A DNA stretch of 39,625 bases from Candidatus Zixiibacteriota bacterium (GTDB taxonomy: Bacteria > Zixibacteria > MSB-5A5 > JAABVY01 > JAHJOQ01): the NCBI GenBank assembly GCA_018820315.1, contig JAHJOQ010000117.1:1-39625 (forward strand), given 5' to 3'. The notes beneath the pieces are model-generated. The model was not told where the DNA came from. It worked only from the letters and a program-made list of their open reading frames with translations, and did no database searches. Shown in pieces: positions 23,656-31,957 of this stretch (the stretch's first letter is position 1; each line of letters begins with the position of its first letter). Both the position numbers and the translations under genes were made by a program.

Positions 23656-24235
23656 GATTGACCACCTTTAGTATCCAGAGCACCCAGACAGATGTGATCA
23701 TCAGGATCAATGTCACCTGCCAGAAATAGAGGTGCATGAAATCGAATATGCTGTAATGATACCGCCCTACAATTATCAAGACAAGAATTCGGACGATGTT
23801 GAAGAGATACATCAACGGTACGCCAAGCGCCAGCCCAACCCCCTTCTTCTTCAACGTCGTAGGGAAAGCCATAACTGCAGCAATGAAGATCAGTATCTCA
23901 TAGATGCCGGTGCATTCTTCGATAATGCGCACGGGAAAACCCAAAAATGTGACCGACTGGCCCGACACGCTTACATTGGATGAGAGCAGTCCGAGAATGA
24001 AGCCTTCAATCTGAGCTGTAACGGTCATCATCGCCTCAACCACACCAAAAAACCTGCCGGTCAGAATCGAATATGCGACCGCGGTCATTCCGAGATAGAC
24101 GAGAAAAAAGAAGACGAATCTGTAAGCAGCATTTGCCCAGGCTCGCTTAACCCACGCTATTAAACTGAGCGATTTGTCCTCGGCTGATTTGCGATCAGGA
24201 CCTTTCCGTCGGCCAACGCGCTGTTTTCTTGCCAT
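23624..24235 (-). CDS. exosortase/archaeosortase family transpeptidase
   Basis: A 203-residue polytopic membrane protein with the three catalytic residues of the family: Cys108 in RIIEECTGIYE, Arg149 in FNIVRILVL and His168 in FDFMHLYFWQ. A basic N-terminal tail of about 30 residues precedes the first helix. Exosortases cut C-terminal PEP-CTERM-like signals and attach surface proteins to the envelope. It lies upstream of its membrane partner in an operon and is divergent from the histidine kinase with only 26 bp between the proposed starts. No protein with a recognisable C-terminal sorting signal is encoded in this window. Confidence 0.88.
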   Translation of the reverse strand: MARKQRVGRRKGPDRKSAEDKSLSLIAWVKRAWANAAYRFVFFFLVYLGMTAVAYSILTGRFFGVVEAMMTVTAQIEGFILGLLSSNVSVSGQSVTFLGFPVRIIEECTGIYEILIFIAAVMAFPTTLKKKGVGLALGVPLMYLFNIVRILVLIIVGRYHYSIFDFMHLYFWQVTLILMITSVWVLWILKVVNREEAVPAPDA

Positions 24236-24261
24236 AACTCAATTTAGCTCGGCACAACTCC

Positions 24262-26214
24262 ATGTCAAAGAGCTTTTTGGCTGGGCGCGGAGTCCAATTT
24301 GACGATAATATACATATGCAACAATCTGGCGGAAGCTGGCCGGGACGCGTTATCAGAGCGATTTCACAACCCGGAATGAAATACGAAACAGAGCTATACA
24401 GTGTTCTGCTGCTTATTGTTTTGTTTCTTGTTCTGGTCAATTTTGGATCGATCAGAATTGTGACGCAGTTGCGCGGGGTATTCGAGAATCAAATCTACGC
24501 TGATCTCGCAGAGACTGCAAATCACGCATCGCAGTACCTGGGCGATCAGCCGCAATTGCTTTCGTCGACCGCTGACTGGAGCAGGTTTGTTCTGAACACC
24601 TACGCCGATAGTATCGAACTGCTCGAAACTTCAGGGATTGGCATTACAGCTATCCCCCGATCAGCGGGGAGACTGTCGGAGAGCGATATGCAGAGCCTGG
24701 CGGATGGCGATCCACTCTCGGTGGCCCCGGATTCGAAGAGCCTTGCTCCGGGCTATGTGGTTCTGTTCCCGTTTGAAACGACCGATCGCAGGACATTCAT
24801 CCTAAGAGTTTACAAAAGAGCGGACCGGTTTGGCGTAATTGCCAATGTCGTGCAATTCAACATGATTTTCCAGATCGCCGGCATTCTGGCTGTGGTCATT
24901 CTCGGCTATCTCTATCTACGAGTGACATTGCGCCCGTATCTGAAGATGAAAAAGGCTGCGGAAAGCGCGGCTGCTGAGAAGACCAAAGATGAAGTCTCTG
25001 TCGAGCAGATTGTAGCGTCATTTCAGAGCATGATCGATGAGTTGAAAGAGAAGGAGAAAATCCTTCAGGACCTGTACCAGAAAACTCAGAAACGTGCTGC
25101 CCGGCTTGAGCAGTTCAATGAGTACATACTCGCCGGTATGGCATCCGGCCTGATCAACTGCGATCGGGACGGCATGGTAACTCACTTCAACAGATCGGCT
25201 CAAAGGCTTCTCGGCATAGGAGAACGTCAGGCATTGGGGCACCCTATCTCGGATGTTCTGTCATCGAAACCTGAATTGAGTAAATTGATCACTGATACAC
25301 TCGCCGCAGAAGGCAACGCCTCTCGCTGTGAAATGCAAATCGAAGGGATTGAAGGGGGGATGATCTCTCTGGGAGTGTCCACCACCCTGATTACTGATGA
25401 GCTGAATCGCAAAATAGGTGTGACCGCGATCATGACCGATTTGACCGAGATCAAGAGACTTCAGAAAGACATTGCCTACAAAGAGAAGATGGCAGCGCTG
25501 GGAGAGACCGCCGCTGGTCTTGCTCATGAACTGCGAAATTCTATGACCGCGGTTGTAGGTTTCGGCAAGCTTATGACACGCTTGGCAGGAGATAATCCAC
25601 AGATCAGCGATGCGGCCGAAGCGATTGCTCGCGAAAGCTCTGCATCGGAAGAGATGCTGACTCGTTTTCTCGAATTTGCACAACCGACGAATCTGAACCT
25701 GGACAGCGTGGATGTGCGCGCAATCATCGATGACCTCATGGCCGGAATGACCGGGCATGCATCGAGGAAAAACCTGACACTTCGCTGCGACAACGACCAG
25801 AATACGGTCTCAGTCTGGGGTGACAAACTCGCTATACGACAAGCTCTGTCAAACCTTCTGGTCAACGCTATCGATGCAGCCCAACCGGAAGGGGAAGTCG
25901 TCGTCAGCATCAGCGACCAGATCGATTCGTCGCACGTGGGCATCTCCATCTCGGACGACGGACCTGGAATTCCGTTCTCGATAAGAGAGAGAATTTTCAC
26001 CCCATTCTTCACAACGAAGGAAGATGGTACCGGTCTCGGTCTCTGCATGGTTCGCAAGCTCATCAACGGTATGAACGGCCGGATCAATTTGAGCCCTCCG
26101 TCTGACGATGGACTGACTGTGACGATAATTCTGCCTCGGACTGACAGCACCATTGCAGCCATAGATCGCCCGCATCGACTTGAAGTCGAACTCCCGCATT
26201 CTTTCACATCCTAA
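24262..26214 (+). CDS. membrane PAS-domain sensor histidine kinase
   Basis: A 650-residue kinase. TM1 about 46-68, a periplasmic sensing region about 70-190, TM2 about 203-222, a helical linker with a coiled coil, then a PAS domain (about 288-400) with NCDRDGMVTHFNRSAQRLLG. The HisKA H-box is GLAHELRNSM with phosphoacceptor His422. The ATPase domain has LLVNAIDA (N box), DDGPGI (G1), FTPFFTTKEDGTGLGL (F and G2 boxes). This NtrB-like layout usually pairs with NtrC-type regulators; an orphan one is encoded at 3625, but pairing is inferred. Start choice is uncertain (ATG 24262 or 24316; neither has a clear ribosome-binding site). No receiver gene is adjacent. Confidence 0.92.
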   Translation: MSKSFLAGRGVQFDDNIHMQQSGGSWPGRVIRAISQPGMKYETELYSVLLLIVLFLVLVNFGSIRIVTQLRGVFENQIYADLAETANHASQYLGDQPQLLSSTADWSRFVLNTYADSIELLETSGIGITAIPRSAGRLSESDMQSLADGDPLSVAPDSKSLAPGYVVLFPFETTDRRTFILRVYKRADRFGVIANVVQFNMIFQIAGILAVVILGYLYLRVTLRPYLKMKKAAESAAAEKTKDEVSVEQIVASFQSMIDELKEKEKILQDLYQKTQKRAARLEQFNEYILAGMASGLINCDRDGMVTHFNRSAQRLLGIGERQALGHPISDVLSSKPELSKLITDTLAAEGNASRCEMQIEGIEGGMISLGVSTTLITDELNRKIGVTAIMTDLTEIKRLQKDIAYKEKMAALGETAAGLAHELRNSMTAVVGFGKLMTRLAGDNPQISDAAEAIARESSASEEMLTRFLEFAQPTNLNLDSVDVRAIIDDLMAGMTGHASRKNLTLRCDNDQNTVSVWGDKLAIRQALSNLLVNAIDAAQPEGEVVVSISDQIDSSHVGISISDDGPGIPFSIRERIFTPFFTTKEDGTGLGLCMVRKLINGMNGRINLSPPSDDGLTVTIILPRTDSTIAAIDRPHRLEVELPHSFTS

Positions 26215-26309
26215 TTTCCGCTTGCATTTGATGCAAATGAACGTACCATACATACATGTTTAGGGAGAAAGACGAACTGAGGACAAAACGTTTTGAGTGG
26301 GATCATATC

Positions 26310-26885
26310 ATGAATAAGATTACGCCGCTGACAATTTGCATTGTTGTTTTGCTATTATCCGGTTGCGCTGAGCCGCCAGATAAGGCAAGCACTGATCTCA
26401 GTGCCCGGTTTGATAACGTAGTCAAACAAAGGCTCGACAGATATCTGCCGGAAATCTACGCCGAAGCAAAGGACTCGTTCGATGCTGCTACGGCCGAGAT
26501 ATCTGCTCAGTCAGAGAAGTTTGCTCTCACGCGATCATATGGTCGTGCTGAAATGCTCCTCGCGTTCAGCGATTCTCTACTCTCTGCAGCAGATGACAGC
26601 CTCGACGCGCTTCGCGTAATCTATGCAGCGAAGCTCGAGGAGCTCAAGCTCGCTGCGGAAGAGGCTTCGAAGAATGTATTCGCATCTGCGAAGAAATTCG
26701 AGAACATTGATGCGGTGGAAGAGAGGATGGTGGTAATTCGCGGCAACCTGGTTTCGCTGCATGTGCAGATGGCAAAGGCGAACACTGAGGCTATATCTGG
26801 ACTTCCGCTCAATGCCTGCTTCGACTACGAAAACGTGATACACGGGGCAGCAGCCATCGAAGCCGAACTGAAAACGCTAGAATAG
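26310..26885 (+). CDS. helical lipoprotein of unknown function
   Basis: A 191-residue lipoprotein with a perfect lipobox (LLLSGC). The mature part is almost entirely alpha-helical and Ala/Glu/Leu-rich (AAKLEELKLAAEEASKNVFASAKKFENID), resembling DUF4398-like or TPR-like envelope lipoproteins but without a firm match. ATG 26310 is preferred to an upstream start at 26256 because the signal peptide begins there. A palindromic CATTTG-ATG-CAAATG lies about 75 bp upstream and could be an operator. Confidence 0.65.
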   Translation: MNKITPLTICIVVLLLSGCAEPPDKASTDLSARFDNVVKQRLDRYLPEIYAEAKDSFDAATAEISAQSEKFALTRSYGRAEMLLAFSDSLLSAADDSLDALRVIYAAKLEELKLAAEEASKNVFASAKKFENIDAVEERMVVIRGNLVSLHVQMAKANTEAISGLPLNACFDYENVIHGAAAIEAELKTLE

Positions 26886-26985
26886 ATCGGACGCTCAGAC
26901 TCGGCGTTTGCCGTTAAGATATTCAGAGCCTGATCGATAACGTGAATATGCGTGTGAGTATCGAAAATGCGGCGGCAAAAATATA

Positions 26986-27013
26986 TTGACAACCGCAGCA
27001 AAGTTTCTATACT
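26986..27013 (+). promoter_or_regulatory. sigma-70 promoter of the tRNA-Ile gene
   Basis: TTGACA and TATACT are 16 bp apart, 20 nt before the tRNA 5' end. Confidence 0.75.
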
Positions 27014-27033
27014 ACCACGTTGTATTGCTTGAT

Positions 27034-27107
27034 GGGCCTATAGCTCAGTCGGTTAGAGCGCGCGCCTGATAAGCGCGAGGTCACTGGTTCAACTCCAGTT
27101 AGGCCCA
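27034..27107 (+). tRNA. tRNA-Ile (anticodon GAT)
   Basis: A complete 74-nt cloverleaf: acceptor GGGCCTA pairs with TAGGCCC, discriminator A at 27107; D arm AGCTCAGTCGGTTAGAGC; anticodon stem CGCGC/GCGCG with loop CTGATAA giving GAT at 27068-27070; T arm with GGTTCAACTCC. CCA is not encoded. It stands alone, outside any rRNA operon, with its own promoter and terminator. Confidence 0.97.
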
Positions 27108-27116
27108 TATGTTACT

Positions 27117-27135
27117 GCCCCGCAAGGGGCTTTTT
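27117..27135 (+). terminator. intrinsic terminator of tRNA-Ile
   Basis: GCCCC-GCAA-GGGGC followed directly by TTTTT, 10 nt after the tRNA. Confidence 0.9.
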
Positions 27136-27150
27136 CGTATCCGCCTAGTC

Positions 27151-28719
27151 TCAGCAACCGGCTCCCGGAAGCGTACCACCCCTGAAAATGTAATTGACCA
27201 GCACGATGATATCGAGAAGATTACGCTTACCATCGCAGTTGAGATCGCTCACCGGAATATATGCGGGTTCATCTCCACCAAGAAACACGTAGTTGATCAT
27301 CGCAATCACATCTTCGATATCAACATCGCCATCCCAGTTGATGTCGCCCGTGTGGATACCGTCGTACATGAGGCGAGCCGCAGTCAGGTTCTGCTCAAGA
27401 CTGGAAAAATCAAGTGTGGCCTGGAAAGCAGACGGACTATACGGGTCGAACAGATTGCCGAAGTCATTGGGGCCGACATGAAAATCATGGCCTCCGGCAA
27501 ACACGACCGCGAATCTGACAGGTTCGCCAGGACTTATATCCACAGGACCGAATGAGAGCAGGAACCTCGTGTCACAGCCGGATGCGGCTGGCAAGCTGAC
27601 TGGAGCTGGGGGCAACCAACCGTCAGCGGTATGATCCAAAGCCGATTCGAGTTGATCATAGTCAGTTTCGCCATTAGAAAGCACGAAGAATTTGCTGCGA
27701 TCACCTTCAGGCGCACCCATTCCGCCGGTGAGGAAGTCGAAATAGCTATTCGCTTGCGTCCACGGTGCCCAATCAAAGGAGTGGTTGCCATTTGGATGCC
27801 ACCAGTTAAATGAGTGAACATCAGAAGACGTGATTGGACCCAGAAATGCAAAACCAATTACTCCGGTTGCACTCGTAAAATCGAACCCCCCTTCATTAGG
27901 ATCACCATCGTTGTCAGCTGTCCATGCGTATTCGATCGCTCCGCCGTTCAGCGCCTCCGGAAAAATCACTCGATATCCGCTCACATCATCAAGATAGCCT
28001 TCAGGCTGGGCCGCGTGAAATACATCCCCATCGGCATGCATTCCGATGTACGCACTTTGAATCGGATCAACGCCGAGAGCCTTGATCTCGTACTCTACCA
28101 GAACATATTCGTTATCACCAGGCTCGCTCCAACTGTGACTCTGTTGCTTCATTTCGATATTGAGCGGAATGTGCGGACGTCCATCCCAATCCATTCCGAC
28201 GAAAGCCGGGTCGGTCAGAGTATCCGTGTATTCGGCGATCATGTCGAGGTCAGAGATCGCATCCGGGTGATAATACGGGCTGGCCGGATTCGTGGAACGC
28301 TTATCGATACCGCAGCTTGGGGCTTCGCACGGCCAGAGCTCGTTGAGAATTTGCCAGCCATCCACACCGACGGAGACCAGGGTGTCACTTCCGACAATCG
28401 CCCCTACCCAGAGGCCTCCCGTGTATAAATATCCGACTTCGGATCCAGCTGGGAATTCGAAGGATTTGGCAGGAAGACCGGTTTCGCAGTCATGCGCACT
28501 TCCCGCAGCACTTCCTACCTGGCCATAGTTGGTGACACAGAACAGCACATTTCCGACATTATGAACACATGCCATAGCATTGGGGGTAACCGTAAGGGAT
28601 AAACTCTGCGGCGTGACATCGCGGCCGCTCTCTTCCGGCATAGCCGACAACAGGATCGCTGCACTGATCAATGTGATGGCAATGACCGCTACCGTCATCT
28701 CAGCAATTCGTCCTAACAT
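27151..28719 (-). CDS. exported protein with C-terminal type I dockerin domain
   Basis: A 522-residue secreted protein. ATG 28719 has a strong GAGGAGGAGCGGAGC purine tract before it and opens a signal/TM segment (MLGRIAEMTVAVIAITLISAAILLS). The large central region (about 50-450) is Trp/Gly/Asp-rich and beta-like, of no recognised family. The last 65 residues hold two F-hand dockerin repeats: DINWDGDVDIED and DLNCDGKRNLLD, each followed by a helix ending in YVFLGG or YIFRGG. Dockerins bind cohesins in cellulosomes; in many non-cellulolytic bacteria they occur on secreted proteins with unknown partners. It ends 15 bp from the convergent tRNA terminator. Confidence 0.9.
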   Translation of the reverse strand: MLGRIAEMTVAVIAITLISAAILLSAMPEESGRDVTPQSLSLTVTPNAMACVHNVGNVLFCVTNYGQVGSAAGSAHDCETGLPAKSFEFPAGSEVGYLYTGGLWVGAIVGSDTLVSVGVDGWQILNELWPCEAPSCGIDKRSTNPASPYYHPDAISDLDMIAEYTDTLTDPAFVGMDWDGRPHIPLNIEMKQQSHSWSEPGDNEYVLVEYEIKALGVDPIQSAYIGMHADGDVFHAAQPEGYLDDVSGYRVIFPEALNGGAIEYAWTADNDGDPNEGGFDFTSATGVIGFAFLGPITSSDVHSFNWWHPNGNHSFDWAPWTQANSYFDFLTGGMGAPEGDRSKFFVLSNGETDYDQLESALDHTADGWLPPAPVSLPAASGCDTRFLLSFGPVDISPGEPVRFAVVFAGGHDFHVGPNDFGNLFDPYSPSAFQATLDFSSLEQNLTAARLMYDGIHTGDINWDGDVDIEDVIAMINYVFLGGDEPAYIPVSDLNCDGKRNLLDIIVLVNYIFRGGTLPGAGC

Positions 28720-28836
28720 GCTCCGCTCCTCCTCTGAAATTCGAGACATCGCATTCATCAAGAATGCAGTTAATCAAGTCAAACGAGTTGCAACATTTCG
28801 GGATGCTCTAACATCCGCCCTGCCGGTAAATCTAAG

Positions 28837-28866
28837 TTGTTGGATGTATGATCTGCTGCTTATAAT
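28837..28866 (+). promoter_or_regulatory. possible sigma-70 promoter for the PfkB kinase
   Basis: TTGTTG and a perfect TATAAT (28861-28866) are 18 bp apart, about 120 nt before ATG 28985. The 265-bp stretch between the divergent dockerin and kinase genes shows nothing else I can name. Confidence 0.45.
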
Positions 28867-28984
28867 GACGCAAGGAACTGGAATATGTCAACTCCTTTTC
28901 TGTGGTCTTTGATATCGTGTGCCATTCTTGTTGACTGAATCAATCGTTCGACTATCTTCATCGAAGCTAGAGCTGAGGTAGCAA

Positions 28985-29932
28985 ATGAAGAAGTATGATG
29001 TCTATGGAATAGGGAATGCGCTGGTCGATTACCTCGCGCTTGTCGACGACGAATTTCTTGCAAAGAATGGGATTCAGAAAGGGCTGATGACTCTCGTCGA
29101 TACGCCCGGAACTGAAAAGCGCCTTGTGGACATCCCATCCGGGTTCGAGCGGCAGAGCGGCGGCTCCGCTGCTAACACAGTCGTTGGCATTGCCAAGCTC
29201 GGGGGGAGGAGCTGTTTCACTGGGAAAGTTGCTCGCGATTCCAACGGGCAGTTCTACGGAGATGATCTCGCTTCTGCCGGAGTTGATTTCAGTTCGAATC
29301 CTAAAGAGGGCATAACCGGAACATGCGTCTCATTTGTAACCCCGGACGGTGAGCGGTCCATGCTCACACACCTCGGAGTATCAAGTGAACTGACGAACGC
29401 GGATATCAATGAAGATTTTGTTGCAAATTCGGCATACGTTTACATCGAAGGATATCAGTGGTCCGCCGAGCTCGCCAGGAATGCATCAATTCATGCAATG
29501 GAATTGGCAAAGAAGCATGGCACCAAGATAGCTTTCACGTACAGCGATCCTTTCATGGCAAAACAGTATCGGGACGATTTCAATCGTTTGACGACAGAAT
29601 TCGTTGATTTGCTTTTCTGCAATTCGGACGAGGCAATGGCGATCACCAACGTGGATTCGATCGACAGAGCGATCCAGGTCCTCAAATCACAGACGGCGAT
29701 GGTATGCGTGACTGTCGGATCCAGGGGGGCCATAGTCTCGGAAGATGGCATTATCACGGCAACACCGGCACTCGCAGTCAACAAGTTGATCGACACCACC
29801 GGCGCGGGGGATATGTATGCAGCCGGTGTTCTGCGTGGGCTGACCGCAGGTTTTGATCTGGTCGCGTCATCGATGATTGGATCGCGAATGGCATCCGCAA
29901 TTGTCTCTCAAGTTGGTGCCAGACTGCCTTAA
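28985..29932 (+). CDS. PfkB-family sugar/nucleoside kinase
   Basis: A 315-residue ribokinase-fold kinase. PfkB signature 1 is visible as RQSGGSAANTVVGIAKLGG (substrate-binding), and signature 2 as DTTGAGDMYAAG (270-281) with catalytic base D276 and the anion hole. The N-terminal GIGNALVDYLALV fits adenosine-kinase-like members. The exact sugar or nucleoside is unknown. GAGGT precedes the ATG. An LRR-protein remnant follows the stop. Confidence 0.93.
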   Translation: MKKYDVYGIGNALVDYLALVDDEFLAKNGIQKGLMTLVDTPGTEKRLVDIPSGFERQSGGSAANTVVGIAKLGGRSCFTGKVARDSNGQFYGDDLASAGVDFSSNPKEGITGTCVSFVTPDGERSMLTHLGVSSELTNADINEDFVANSAYVYIEGYQWSAELARNASIHAMELAKKHGTKIAFTYSDPFMAKQYRDDFNRLTTEFVDLLFCNSDEAMAITNVDSIDRAIQVLKSQTAMVCVTVGSRGAIVSEDGIITATPALAVNKLIDTTGAGDMYAAGVLRGLTAGFDLVASSMIGSRMASAIVSQVGARLP

Positions 29933-29940
29933 GAACTGCA

Positions 29941-30153
29941 GGAATCGTCTTTGAGGCCGAAGGAATTCAGCGGATAAGTCTCCAAGTGCTCTGGCTGCAT
30001 TTCAACCAGATTAGCGACATAGCTCCATTGGTCAATAACACTGGACTCGGAGATGGTGACGAGGTCAAACTCGAAAGTAACTCACTCTCACAGCAGTCGA
30101 TCGATGAACATATTCCGGCACTTATCACCAGAGGGGTGAATATCACATATTGA
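29941..30153 (+). pseudogene. leucine-rich-repeat protein C-terminal remnant
   Basis: In frame with 29941 the sequence reads without a stop to TGA at 30151-30153 and spells the end of a bacterial LRR protein: LWLHFNQISDIAPLVNNTGL, then GDGDEVKLESNSLSQQSID, then IPALITRGVNITY. This is the usual NxIxDIxPL repeat and its conserved cap (xGxGDxVxLxxNxLS). No start codon, signal peptide or upstream repeats remain; the fragment begins right after the kinase stop at 29932. It is therefore the 3' scrap of a deleted or transferred gene. Confidence 0.78.
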
Positions 30154-30219
30154 TGATCTGGAAGTCTGAATTCATCATTTCGATAGGTCTGAGTCGCACG
30201 CCCGGACTGTCCACGCGGA

Positions 30220-30852
30220 TTAGGCGGTGTACTTCTGGCTGACCGCCTCACTGAGGGCTGCAGCAAGCTGGAGTTTCTGATCGCGCGATTCGTGCTGAGA
30301 GCCATGTTCGATGATATCCAGGAGCTCCGGCCCGACTCTTTCGACTTCGTCGTTGACGACAATGAAGTCATACAACTGCGCTGACTCAAGCTGCTCGTGA
30401 GCCGCCTGAAGCCGTTGCTTGAAGTTCGCCTCCGGATGTCGGGTCTTTATACGGCGGACAAGCTCATCGATGCTGGGGGGAAGGATAAATATCGTAACGA
30501 TATCAGAATAGAATCTTCTATAATTCTCTGTCCCCTTGGTGTCGAGTTCCATGATGACATCTGAGGATGCCCCGGAGAATATGTCTTTCGGAGAGCCATA
30601 GAAGAAATCTCCATACACTTGCTCCGCTTCGATTAGTTCACCATCACGGTACATGCGGTCGAATCCAGCCTTACTCACAAAGTGATAATCTCGACCATCG
30701 ACTTCGCCCGGCCTCGGCTTACGGGTAGTGTATGTGATCACTCGTTTGATATCTGTGTGATCGGTAACGTATTTCAGCAGTGTGGCCTTGCCGCATCCGG
30801 AAGGACCAGACAATACTATCAGACGCTGCTGTTTTCTGTCATTGTCACTCAA
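30220..30852 (-). CDS. gmk: guanylate kinase
   Basis: A 210-residue guanylate kinase: P-loop GPSGCGKATLLKY near residue 16, GMP-binding TTRKPRPGEVDGRDYHFV (the TTR-x-PR-x-GE-x-G-x-DY motif), and the lid and C-terminal helices with EANFKQRLQAAHEQL. It makes GDP from GMP. The P-loop residue after the catalytic Lys is Ala instead of the usual Ser/Thr (see findings). No rpoZ or YicC partner is adjacent. Confidence 0.93.
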   Translation of the reverse strand: MSDNDRKQQRLIVLSGPSGCGKATLLKYVTDHTDIKRVITYTTRKPRPGEVDGRDYHFVSKAGFDRMYRDGELIEAEQVYGDFFYGSPKDIFSGASSDVIMELDTKGTENYRRFYSDIVTIFILPPSIDELVRRIKTRHPEANFKQRLQAAHEQLESAQLYDFIVVNDEVERVGPELLDIIEHGSQHESRDQKLQLAAALSEAVSQKYTA

Positions 30853-31001
30853 ATCACAATCCCTTCATGGTTCAGAGGCAAGTATATTGGTGAGGGCGGA
30901 CCAAGTCAAGAAGTAAGAAAGTTTCACAAGTCACATTGCATCTCGTTCAAAAAACGATTAATATTCTCTCGGAGGGTTGTAATCCATTTGAGGGAGGCGC
31001 T

Positions 31002-31343
31002 GTGATAGCAGACTGCAGAAACGAGAACGACTTCGCGACTATGCTCAATAAGAGCAGGGATAGACTTCAATTGCTTCTGAAGCATTCTACACACTGTCCC
31101 ACTTCACGTACAGCCATGGCTGAATTCCGGCGCCTGGCGACTACCAATGGTGACGCTGACTTGTCGGTCGTGCTGGTAATCGAAACGCGCCCGCTATCGA
31201 CATGGATAGCTGAACGGATTGGCGTAGATCATCAATCACCGCAGGTGATTCTCCTGCGAGACGGGGAGGCGGTGTGGAATGCGTCGCACCACGAGATCGA
31301 TCTCGACAGCATGAAGGTGGCGATCTCAGAAGCTTCTAAATAA
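31002..31343 (+). CDS. YtxJ-family monothiol bacilliredoxin-like protein
   Basis: A 113-residue thioredoxin-fold protein. LLLKHSTHCPTS (Cys32, the single-cysteine active site, equivalent to TCPIS), ETRPLSTWIAERIGVDHQSPQVILLRDGEAVWNASH are diagnostic for YtxJ (DUF2847). The family is linked to bacillithiol-dependent redox control. I start at GTG 31002 because AGGGAGG sits 4 nt before it and the preceding frame has no YtxJ-like residues. The GNAT gene follows after 6 nt, so the two are co-transcribed. Confidence 0.88.
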   Translation: MIADCRNENDFATMLNKSRDRLQLLLKHSTHCPTSRTAMAEFRRLATTNGDADLSVVLVIETRPLSTWIAERIGVDHQSPQVILLRDGEAVWNASHHEIDLDSMKVAISEASK

Positions 31344-31349
31344 AAGAAG

Positions 31350-31838
31350 ATGCCGAATGTTCCACTCATAGTGCGCGCAAAACTGCCCACAGACTCCAAT
31401 TGGATCGTCGATCTGCTGACCAACCGATGGGGATCGACGAAGATTGTCACGCGCAGTGTGCTCCACGATGCGGATCGGTTACCCGCTTTCGTGGCCGTCT
31501 CGGATGATGAACGAATCGGCCTTGCCACTTATCGGATCGAAGGTGATCAATGTGAGATGATCTCGCTGGATAGTATGCAGGAGTCGATCGGTGTCGGCTC
31601 GGCGCTGATCGAAGCTGTCAAAGATGTTGCCCACAATGCTGGATGCTCCAAGCTTTGGCTAATTACGACAAATGACAACGCGCATGCGATTCGGTTCTAC
31701 CAGAGACGGGGATTCGCGCTCGTCGCTGTTCACGCAAACGCCATAGAAGAATCTCGCAAACTTAAGCCGAGCATACCGTTGTTTGGCGTCGGTGGTGCCC
31801 CGATCTGCGACGAAATAGAGTTTGAGATAAAGTTCTGA
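31350..31838 (+). CDS. GNAT family N-acetyltransferase
   Basis: A 162-residue acetyltransferase. The acetyl-CoA-binding loop is SMQESIGVGSALIEAV, an R/Q-x-x-G-x-G/A-like motif A with Gln for the usual Arg, then LWLITTNDNAHAIRFYQRRGFALV, the classical motif B. The substrate is unknown. It is second in a two-gene unit with ytxJ. Confidence 0.86.
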   Translation: MPNVPLIVRAKLPTDSNWIVDLLTNRWGSTKIVTRSVLHDADRLPAFVAVSDDERIGLATYRIEGDQCEMISLDSMQESIGVGSALIEAVKDVAHNAGCSKLWLITTNDNAHAIRFYQRRGFALVAVHANAIEESRKLKPSIPLFGVGGAPICDEIEFEIKF

Positions 31839-31883
31839 AGCTACTGTCCAACGCTCCCCTCCCACGCTCCCCTCACTTTAATC

Positions 31884-31913
31884 TTGACAATTATGGTCGT
31901 CTGGCTCTATACT
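31884..31913 (+). promoter_or_regulatory. sigma-70 promoter of proS
   Basis: TTGACA and TATACT are 18 bp apart, 44 nt before ATG 31958. The same two hexamers are used by the tRNA-Ile promoter. Confidence 0.72.
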
Positions 31914-31957
31914 AAACGTTTGATTCAACTTAGGGTATTGATACACAGGATTTTACA

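Noticed and set aside
26225-26239. CATTTG-ATG-CAAATG palindrome before the helical lipoprotein
   Set aside because: Could be an operator but is short and lies between genes with no matching second copy; not called as a feature.
27109-27555. Plus-strand frame starting in the tRNA terminator
   Set aside because: Opposite the dockerin domain, which has clear F-hand motifs; no ribosome-binding site.
31851-31874. Tandem CACGCTCCCCTC-like direct repeat before the proS promoter
   Set aside because: Two short copies only; no sign of a CRISPR array or regulatory series.
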